Origin: Syngnathus acus
Taxonomy: Eukaryota > Chordata > Actinopteri > Syngnathiformes > Syngnathidae
DNA: 64,000 nt
Direction: 5' to 3'
Assembly (NCBI RefSeq): GCF_901709675.1
Contig: NC_051092.1
Span: forward strand, 10,496,491-10,560,490
The notes under the pieces were generated by a model that was given only the letters and a program-made list of their open reading frames with translations, was not told the DNA's origin and did not search any database. Position numbers and translations under genes: made by a program. Below, piece after piece: positions 49,291-64,000 of the stretch; positions within the stretch are counted from its first letter, which is position 1; every line of letters begins with the position of its first letter.

Positions 49291-52164
49291 TTAATAGTTG
49301 ACGGTTTTTGCTGGCTTGGTTGCATCTAGATCAGCTTCCAGGAAACGGAATCGGCGATGGCGCCGCAGAATCTCAATCGCCCTTTGCTCGACGGTGGAGG
49401 GACTGATACCAAGATCCTCTAGACCAGGGAGTCCTGGGTACTTCATGTCAGTTGTGTGAAACTGGGAAAAAAACGTTTTCATCACGCTAAACTCTGATGA
49501 ACTGCAGTAAGCTGCAACTTTTACTCTGAACTCCCCAAAACGTTTTCTTTCTTACCCTTTCTACTTTATCTGGGGTTGTCCAAGGCTCAAATGGGTTCAA
49601 TGCAAAGAACTGAGCGGCCAGGCTGAAAAGACAAACAGAAGCACATGAAGAGATTCATATAGATTTTCAGGTGCCAAATTATTTGGTCAAGGCAAGTAGG
49701 AAAACATTAAGAAGGGAATCACCGCTCCTCTATGTATCTTTGTCAATGTGAAATTATGATCCTTTAAAACAAGCATCAGATCCTCAACTTTGAAGTGTAT
49801 CTGATGAGGACCAACCACAAATGTGTATGAATGTTAAAAACTTACTGAAAGAGTGGGCGGGGGAGTGGATAGGGCACAAAGGGTCTGTGAGCGACGGCGT
49901 AAATGTACTCCACCAGGTCGTGGAGCAGGTACCGGTTGGGACTGTGAGACAGAAAACCCCCCAAAAATGTTACATCATGATATCGTCTCAATCAACTGGA
50001 TGTCTCACGCCACTAAGGCATGCAAAAATGATGGACAACTTCAATACAAACATTCGGTCACTTACCCGACTAATGCGTACGTCTTGCCATTGGCCTCTGG
50101 GTCTCTGACTGCGCTGATGATGGCCTTTGCCACGTCGACAACCTAACGAAGAGGATGACTTTTTATTCTATATGTTTGTTGATTTAGAGACGCAAATACT
50201 ATGTATGTAAGAACAGGCTTTAGCTCCCATAGAGTCCGCTGCTCTGCACTACACAGCAACGGAGCAGGTAGATGACGGAATAATGACGGAGGAAAAAAAG
50301 TCCGCTTACGTGAATCGGCTGCTTGACAGTTTTCTTCCCAAGGCTGATGAGCGGAATGGCATTGCCAAACCAACGCATGTCTGCAGGAATGACATAGTAA
50401 TCGTCAGCAAAGCTTTGATTTGCACATCACTGTTGATAAGTGGTTAGTCTTACTTGCGTAGTAGTTGAAGAACCTGTCTTCCCTCCCAAACATCTCTGAG
50501 GGCTTCATGATGATAGCATCAGGAAACTCATCTCTCACTGCCGTCTCTCCCACAGCCTGGGACACACAATAGAACGCAAAGGTTTCATACGAGACCTGCC
50601 AACCAGATCCAACCCTCTACATCATTTTACCATAACAACCAGCCCACTGAGGGCAAGCATGACTACAATGTCACCCATTATCTCATAACATGTTTCAAAC
50701 CTTGTTCCTCAGGTATTTGGACGAGCTGCGGATGTCAGCGTTGAGGTGAGACATGTGAATGAACTTAGTAATGCCAGCCTCTCTGGTTGCCTTGGCGATC
50801 TGCTGAGGAATGCTCACAAAGACCTCCTCAAATGGGAAATTCCTTCACAAATAGAGGCAAACAAAAAATCAATAAATGCTAGTATTCAATGTTGTAGTTA
50901 GTAATGGTGTCAATACAGGTCATACCTTGTTTCCCACTCTTTACTCACAAGATTGATGACAACGTTGGAGTGCTCCAAAGCTCGTTTAATGGAGTCTTTG
51001 TTTTTGGCATCCCACTCCTGTAGCAGAATTCCAAATAAAGTCAATCTGAGGTATTTGAGAAATATTCTACCATTCTGGTTGGGTGGATCATTGTTGAACT
51101 CCTATGTAACTTACGCACCATAAAAATGATTTGTCCGAGGTCCCCCATAGGCTTGAAATACATAGTGTCATACTGATCACAGCGATGAGGGACTATGATC
51201 TGAGAGCCAATCCGACCTGTAAACCAATAACACACCAAATCAAATCTGTGTGTAACTGTCAGAAAATAAGTCATTCAAGTTTTTTTCCCCCCATTTCAAT
51301 TTAGTAAAAATAACAAGCAACATTAGGTTTATTATTAGCATTTAATGTTGGTTTTGCATTGAAGGAAGCGAGAGTCTATTTTCTTATCTGCTCACCTAGC
51401 CGATTGACCACATATCGCCCCAGGAAGCCGGTAGCGCCAAACACGGTGGCGGCGATGCCACTGGACGACGAGCGGCCTCCCTTGCCTTTGGGGATGACAG
51501 CATGGTGCACCTTCCTCTGCTGAACTGGGCCCAAGCCAGAGGCTGACAACACAGCGGGAGGACAGCTACCCTCTAATTGGAAGAAGGTAGATTACTACAT
51601 TTGGGATGCCAGCTATTATGGGTCAGAGGTAATCATTTTGCTAGAATATCTCGGTAATTCATGATAAGAATAAACTAAATTGAAACTGTTTAAATGACAC
51701 GTTAGTTTTGCAAGAAATTATAAGCAGTTATTTCATTTATTTTGGTGTACACTGTGTTGGACTTAATTCTACATTTGATTTCAATAATTACAATGGAAAG
51801 AGAAGAAAGAATCGATTGGCATGGGTTTAGGCTAGTAAACCCAGTAGTACAACAAAGTATTACATGACAGTTACACATGACTTAACCGAGTGTCCTTATG
51901 TTCCGTCAGGCAGCTACTGAAATAAAAACAGCTAACGTTAGCACCTTGCTAGCGTTAGCCGGCGGTTCTTAAGGCAAGCAGATTAGCAAGGTCATTCAAA
52001 ATGCGAGCTTGCTTCCAGTGTGAGTCTGTGTGAAGCCATTGTATGAACCATGCCTAAAGTTTACAAAACCACGTAGACGCATGCTAAGGACTATTTTGAC
52101 GTTACTCACTCGTAATTTTCGGAAGGACACTCGCAGGACGGCCAACCAGCAAAACGGTCGCCAT
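49291..52164 (-). CDS. ndufa9: NDUFA9, complex I 39 kDa accessory subunit
   Basis: NDUFA9 is an accessory subunit of mitochondrial NADH:ubiquinone oxidoreductase, with an atypical short-chain dehydrogenase fold that binds NADPH near the Q-module junction. Eleven exons join in phase: 52164-52110, 51572-51396, 51216-51119, 51017-50926, 50842-50701, 50556-50454, 50380-50310, 50142-50066, 49941-49846, 49622-49556 and 49461-49291, giving 382 aa (human 377). The N-terminus is a basic, Ser/Ala-rich presequence starting [16 protein letters not shown]. The Rossmann motif [13 protein letters not shown] carries Gly64, Gly67 and Gly70. Further landmarks are [65 protein letters not shown] and the ending KPAKTVNY. 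This is the only complete copy; exons 3-11 are also present as a broken duplicate at 40482-42423. Confidence 0.95.
51931..51959. other. Paired GCTAACGTTAGC palindromes in ndufa9 intron 1
   Basis: The perfect 12-base palindrome GCTAACGTTAGC (51931-51942) is followed after five bases by GCTAGCGTTAGC (51948-51959). Such motifs recur in fish genomes near gene starts. The function is unknown to me; it may be regulatory or a repeat remnant. Confidence 0.4.
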
Positions 52165-54081
52165 GTTTTCGTCTACGGCATCCGTTGACGACCAAATTTG
52201 CACAGCGATTTTGCGAAAGTGTCAACAGTGTTCAAAGGACCACTGAAACACATTGAAGGGCCGAGAAAGACCACGTTCACACCGCACTGTATGCACCCAT
52301 ACTAATAATGACATTTGCATAGTTATTTGTACGTTTATTTGTTTGTTCCCTTCAAAAATAAAAACAAAGTGGTAGAACGATCCTGAAATATAGTATTGTT
52401 TAAATGCTGCCATCTGCTGCCTTTGGCATAGTACAGTTCAAATATTTGGAATCTGTTCAACTAGATATTGTTCTTATATTATGTATTTATTTTTGAAAAG
52501 CACCGTTTTTAATTCAACCGGAACTATGTTGACACTTTCTGATAAATTTATCAGAATATATATATTCATTGTCTTTGGTGAAAGCGGTCCTAAAACTGCC
52601 GACACCCCTTGTATTTTGGCCATATTTATGTTTCTACGAGGGATTTAAATTAAATTAAAAAATATATATATTTCTAGCTGACAAATTTATTTTAGCTGTA
52701 CTGTATTTTATCTTATGAGTGTTTATGAATTTTGCATTATCATTATAAATTTTCAATGATATAAATACTTACTTATTCATAATGTATGATTGGTTGATTG
52801 GTTTGCCCAAACATAATAAGCAGCACATTACAGGTATAAAGTGCAGGGCTGACTTTTTCTTATTTTTCAAATCTCAATTCAAATATTGATATGTTCATTC
52901 TCCCGAAAGACAGCTCTGAATATTCTAAACACAGTATCAAATTCATAGACACGCACATATTAAATAACATTTTATTTTAGCATTAAGTACATAAATAGCA
53001 TTAAATTTTCATATATCACCTTCAGTCTCTTTCCTATTAGAGTTTCTGATTGTTGGCCTGATTGTCACGATAGGACTTTACTGCCTGTTTCAACCTGGCG
53101 TTGACTCACGACAAAAATAATCAGTAAGACAAAAAAGCATTTCTTCACTGTTAGACAACTGTGGGAAGGTTTCGTATTGTACTGCACAATTATAAGAACT
53201 TAGCCAACAGTTTCTAAACACCAGTAAAGTGCAATATGTCTAATACTGCAAGGCACAAACTAAGATTGTCTTTCAGTTTCTAGTGTAAAAACACAGACAT
53301 CCAAAGTATTATCATTCAGTAACAATAAATGGGTATTCTGAACTACACTTATTTTGGACACAGATACATAATGGTTGAGGTGCACATGTTTTGCCAATCA
53401 TACAAGATACATTAGCTAAAGCAAATAAATTAAATAATAATTTAAGCAGTAAATGTGTTCCAGTTAAAATGTACATGACATTGCGTCTCTGCATACAAAA
53501 ACAGTTTTGGCTCAACTTTATTGCACACACACTTTCGTAGTTTAACATGAGAATGATTGTAAAAGAGGATAAAAATGAAAAAAAAAAAAAGAATATAAGA
53601 ATTTCAATGTTCTTGCCGTTTTAAAAATTTGCCTTCTTTTTTCTCCCCTTACAAAATAAACATTTATCACAGATTTCAATACTCAACCAAGACTATGCCA
53701 TTAGAATAATAATAATAAAATAAGATTTAAACTACATTCTCTGAGCATCACATGTGGTTAACAAACATACAAACATTATAAATAACAAAAGTGCGATATT
53801 TTCATGGATATTTTAATTGTAACCTCTTCTATACATCATCTAAAATCTTGTCGGTCACCTGTAGAACAATTGTTCGTCCATTCTCAGAATTGTTTTTTGT
53901 CGTGTTCAGACAAAACAACATGGCAGTGTTTCAATAATCTATCACAACCACCCTGCAGGAAAACTTGGCTAATACCGTTTTAGTTTGTATTCCTGACTGA
54001 TGAATGCAAAAGCAGGAGCAAATCTCAGCGGCCACATGACTTTCCTGTTTTTCTTGAACGCAGCACCGCTCTCCTCTGCTC
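52165..54081. other. Intergenic: ndufa9 promoter side and dyrk4 3' UTR
   Basis: ndufa9 and dyrk4 are in tandem on the minus strand. The first 150 bases left of the ndufa9 start should hold its promoter, though no clear core element is visible. The rest is AT-rich with no supported reading frame and probably includes the dyrk4 3' UTR (about 52980-54081). Confidence 0.5.
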
Positions 54082-59558
<5,477 letters not shown>

Positions 59559-62500
59559 CTGTGGGTGGAACAATAACGTTTAAAATCCACGGCGAGATAG
59601 CTGAAGCATATCTACTTCTGTTCATTTGTGGCACAGTTGGAATGGAGCAACACTTAGAAAGTCACACACACGATATCAGTTTTAAGATTCCAGCGGAAAT
59701 TGCTTTTCATATTCTTTCTCCAGTCACAAACCAACACACACAGCAGGGCAGCTGAACAACAGCCATGCTACCAAAAATAATGCGCTGAGATCTAAAAATA
59801 TACCACTTCCGCAAAAACCCAGCAACAACCAATCGCTCTCATATGCTGCACTTTTCCCTCCTGCTGTGCAGTTTCTGAACATGTGCACATCCACGTGCTT
59901 GCCTTTGGATGGGCACGTGTATGCCTGAATGTGTTCAAGAGAAGCAACATTCTATAAAAAGGAACTGGGATATTTGGGATGAAGAGCCTTTGTCACCAAT
60001 CTGCCCGGCACGTGCCTTTTTAATCAGCGTGTGAGCCTGTGTTGGCTCCATACGGGTGAAATAAAGCTTAACCCAATTTCAAGATGCAGCACATGCCCAG
60101 AATGGAAGGAATAGGTAGAACTGGAACAGCCATGCTCACCAATATACTGCAAAAACATACATTATAATATAAAGCTTATTCTGTTTTTGTGAGACAAACT
60201 TAAAAATAAATTCATTCCAAAAGAATCATCTGTGCTATGGATGAACGTGTCAAGAATGGATGATCTAAAAGTAAAAGAGATAGCGTCAGTCTCGCCATTA
60301 AAGCCATTCCTTTGGTAGGTGGATAAAACCATGGCTGGTCTTCACTTGAAGCAGCAGGGCCATGTAGGTCACTCTGACAGGCTGACGTTAAAAAAAACAC
60401 CTGGATGGATGAGCTGACTAAGGAGTGATGAGCTTGTGGAAGCCCTATGACGTCATGTAACCAGATGCCAACTTGACTGTCAATAAGTTTTAAGAAACAA
60501 TTTATTCACATAAATGCTTTTCATACGTCTCATTCTCCACTGGAAACCCAAAACTCGTCAGTATTTTCTTGATTGGGTCACTCGACAGATCCTGGTTCTC
60601 AGGGCCTCTTTATTTTCATGCTTATATGCTGAGACAATCATTTCCAATCAGTGTGCTGCAAAAAAATTATTTGAATAATATAATCTCAAAATTATTTGAC
60701 AAAAATAATTTCATATATAATGTTAATGTAGCTAGAGGTACAATAATGAAATGTTTTTTCCACAGACAAAAGTGACTGAGTATTGATCTTTTGTGGAAAT
60801 GTTTGTTTTGTGGTGTGCCATAAGATGTTACTAACCTAAAATATCTCTATCTGCCTTAGCTCAATAAAGGTCATCAAATACTGATCTCTCAAGATGTGAG
60901 AGAATCCAATTCATCAATGTTGCCTGGGCAAAAGAATTAGAATGAAGGGTCATCCCATCAGGTGCACGAGGGAAGCTCAGAAGCCTCAGTGTGAGCCTCT
61001 CTGGTTACTTGGTCAGAGGGTCAACTCATGCAGCAAAGGCAAAGTCATATTTAATTCAAATCACTACTTGAATTTTGCCATACAAAGTGCCAACAATTGA
61101 AATGGAATGGGATGTGATTGCGCGGCTAAAATATGTGGTCAGGAGACACAGGCGAATGATCATCTCTGTGGAATTTGTGGATGAGGAATTGACATTATGC
61201 ATCAGTGTGCAGCGATAGTATTGACTTTATCATCATAACAAACAGGGCTTTCCCAACATTTGACTAAGCTGGCATTTTCTGGGAAACTAAATTCAGTGAA
61301 GCAAATATAGACGATATTGCCACAAAATTATATGAGCTCAAATGAGTGGCATAAAACATGTTGCCTTAGCAAATATCTAAGTTAATATTAAATTGCATAC
61401 AATACATTCTATATTTTAAGTATTGTCTTGTTAGTCAGTAAAACAAGGTGATATCCATTTTAATACCATTTTTATCTCAGAATTAGTAGCTGTATGTGAC
61501 ATCAGGACTGACAGCCTAAATAAATGTAAGTGCAATTCGAAAACTATATATGAATGTTAATAAAAACAAGTTTCCTCACCTTATTTATTTCTGGCAACAT
61601 AACTACAGCGAGAATCTAAAAAAAAAAGTGACTCTGACACGAGAGACTTGGATCAAATCCAGGCAAAAAGACTCATTGTATCCAACTCATTCAGGAGCGT
61701 CAAATGGCAAAGCCGCGCTGTCCGAGTCCTCCAGTGATGAGTGCGTGGAGTACCTTAGAAGCTGATCGGAACCACGGATGACAAAGAAGACCAAACGAAA
61801 TGGAACATATCGCATTCCAGGATTTTGACGTGCAGTGCTGCCGTCACCAAGGTGGAGATTAGTGTGAGAGGCAAGCTGTTGTAGGATCTCACGCCCATGA
61901 GCTAAGGAGCCACCTGGTCCGCTTGGTTTCTGCCGCGGACAGCTGGGGATGTCCCGATATAGACGTGCATGTGTCTTCTCTATCCCTCTCCCTCTGTCCA
62001 CCTACACCGTGCTGCCCCTCTTAACACCGACGCTCCGTGGAGCAGATTTCCACCGACGCACTCACGCACGTCAGTCACGCCGCTTAGAATTCTCCGGAGA
62101 CTTGCTCACTATCTCCACTATGGAATGGAGATACATGATTACCTGGCAGGCAAGCGTGGTTTGCAGCATTTCCCACATAACAACCCCTTCTATGTCATCA
62201 CAAGACTATATCACCTTTCAAATACATAACAAGCCTAAGGAAATATTATAGGTTTGCTAATGACCACATGAGATTCACATAAACAAAACAAGAGCTGTGG
62301 AAACATTCTGCCTCAACCAAAATGGTCATCCTCAATTATGACTGACAGTTTTAAAAATGTCTTAATACAGCAAGGGGAGTTACATGAATCATTGACAGGT
62401 TTGACATGGTGCCTTTTCTCACCTCCACGAAAATGTGGCATTGAACGAGCAATATTTTGCCAAGAAATGTCATTGCTGTTTTCAAAGGGATGGATGGATG

Positions 62501-63669
62501 GATGGATGGATGGATGGATGGATGATTTGTTAGCAGTTTGGGTACAGCTCTAGTGTACAAAATGGTGTGCATCAAGGAATTTGTTAATTCGTGCTTTAAA
62601 AGTCTGCTTGCCTTGGGCCAAGTGAAGCAGCGACTAAACAGCTATATGTGTCGGATCGATCAAATTAGATGATTATCACCACTCAAAAAAGACAAATACA
62701 ACTATCACAGAAACAGTATTTCATTCATGGATGAACAAAAAGAGAATATTAAGGGTACTTTAAAAGGGGAATTGTTGCAAGGTCAGCTATTCAAAACCGC
62801 TCGTAATGTAACAGGTCGATTTTGAGACGAACTGTTGCACATGCAAGTGAGTGATGGACATTTATTTTCCATTGACTAATTCCCTGAGCAACACTCTTTA
62901 TCCATGTGATAAGGGGCCCAAGAGCTGAGTATGATTAGCTGATAGTTCTTATGCAATGGACGTGGTCACTTCAGTAATCCATCTCTTCCCCGGGACACGA
63001 TGTGTACCTATTCAAAAAGCTGCTTATTACACTAGTCAAGTCCCTCAGCAACTGTTGTGTGCAGGTTTCCTGTATATCAGGTTGCTGTACAAAGCAACGA
63101 GCATGCGGGCCCTGATGCCATAGTCCGGATTTGGTGCTGAGACTGATTGGGCTGAGCTGCTGGAGTGGAGCGCTCGCAAGGGGAACACAGAGTACACTTA
63201 TGTGGACCTTCTTTCCGTGTAGCTTGATTAACAATCAGTAGGCATCCATCTTCGAAAAGCTCAAACGTAATTGCAGCTGAATGGACCAGGATCAGGATGA
63301 AAAGATATATTGGACATTTCTTTCAAGTTAAAAAAAAAAGGATTTTTGAAGGCCCTATTCTATCACTCTTCACTTATTTAATATTTAGAAATACATGGCT
63401 GTTTTCAATGAACTTACAGAGGGTTTTTTCTGTCTGACCGTATTTTATCCATAACTTAAGCCTAAAGGTATGAGCAATGGTCAAATAACCGTTTACAACA
63501 AGCTTTGCCATTGTTCACCAGTCGTAGTTAATCTTCACCATGGTGACAAAGCATTGTCTAAAGCAAACCTAATATTATTATTTGGAAAAAAGGTCAGTGA
63601 GAATAAAAAGCTGTGCACCAGCAATACAAAAGAGTGCATAAACTTGTGTATTGATCGCTCACGTTTTAC
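59559..63669 (-). other. Probable dyrk4 5' intron, no supported gene
   Basis: Four kilobases of AT-rich DNA with no reading frame that I can link to a protein family. It contains a GGAT microsatellite and otherwise no clear repeat. It is best explained as a large first intron of dyrk4 or intergenic DNA. Confidence 0.45.
62488..62524. repeat. GGAT tetranucleotide microsatellite
   Basis: About nine tandem GGAT units. Confidence 0.9.
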
Positions 63670-63719
63670 CTCAGGTTGGATCCTCCTGTTCCTGCTCCAA
63701 CAGCAGCCTCGGAGGACAT
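63670..63719 (-). CDS. Candidate 5' coding exon of dyrk4
   Basis: An ATG at 63719 opens MSSEAAVGAGTGGSNL and runs to a donor reading CCTGAG then GTAAAAC. The exon ends in phase 2, which does not join in frame to the exon at 59558 as I read it (phase 0), so either another small exon intervenes or the call is wrong. It is supported only by a plausible start, composition and donor. Confidence 0.25.
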
Positions 63720-64000
63720 TAAAGCCACCACAGGCAGGTGAGTTCCCGTCATCCCGCATCATGCAACCCATCCATGCTTCCACAACCACGCACTGAAGTC
63801 AACCTCTACCCGTCCACTGTCAGCCGGAGAGATTTGGAGTACTCAGCATGTCAAAGATGACATATTACGATCGCCTTGTCTGGAATGACTGCATCCTGTA
63901 AGGTCCCAGTTTTGTTCCATTGCTATTCACAGGATGCTGATGAAATAGGTTTCAATGCAAACCGGTGACTTTACTTCAGACCTTTCTACATAATGTAGAA

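Larger units (their letters stand above)
42446..51238. repeat. Tandem segmental duplication, unit B
   Basis: Direct repeat of unit A (33299-42445) in the same orientation with no spacer. It lacks the two unit-A insertions. It has its own mariner-like insertion (42909-43461), an L2 tail (46790-46898), a nested 665-base duplication (45121-45785) and a deletion of the ribc2 promoter. Beyond 51238 the sequence continues as ndufa9 intron 2, which has no counterpart in unit A. Confidence 0.93.

Overview
The window comes from a teleost fish genome. It carries spliced vertebrate genes with GT-AG introns, is AT-rich between genes, and holds fish-type repeats: hAT and mariner-like non-autonomous elements, L2-type LINE tails and a Penelope-like element. 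No species is assigned. All coding calls come from translating exons by eye and checking that phases join; no alignment program or database was used.

Layout, left to right. (1) 1-3336: repeats, then the probable CECR2 promoter. (2) 3337-25464, plus strand: CECR2, 19 coding exons, a chromatin-remodelling bromodomain protein. (3) 28529-31959, plus strand: ada2 (formerly cecr1), a secreted adenosine deaminase with 9 coding exons and a TATA/GC-box promoter. (4) 32648-35398, minus strand: a complete RIB43A-family gene, ribc2-like, 7 exons. (5) 33299-51238: a tandem segmental duplication of two units of about 9 kb. Unit A (33299-42445) holds most of ribc2, an apelin-receptor-like GPCR (copy A) and a 5'-truncated ndufa9. 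Unit B (42446-51238) holds a truncated, rearranged ribc2, GPCR copy B and most of the complete ndufa9, whose first two exons lie just outside the unit (to 52164). (6) 54082-59558 and perhaps to 63719, minus strand: dyrk4, a dual-specificity kinase.

The gene set combines neighbours that in human lie on 22q (CECR2, ADA2/CECR1, RIBC2) and 12p13 (NDUFA9, DYRK4). The genes do not form one pathway. CECR2 acts on chromatin, ADA2 acts outside the cell on adenosine, RIBC2 belongs to ciliary microtubules, NDUFA9 to respiratory complex I and DYRK4 to kinase signalling.

The most interesting signal is in the duplication. It yields two intact GPCR genes flanked by broken copies of their neighbours. My hand alignment of the two receptors finds 25 amino-acid substitutions, a six-residue loss and a one-residue gain, but only two clear synonymous differences. 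The changes lie in the N-terminus, TM1-TM3, extracellular loops and TM6-TM7, while a central 90-residue stretch is identical. Copy B lacks an acidic tetra-tyrosine tail present in copy A. Copy A has a hAT element inserted exactly at its stop codon. This looks like rapid functional divergence of a receptor pair, although uncollapsed haplotypes in the assembly remain an alternative.
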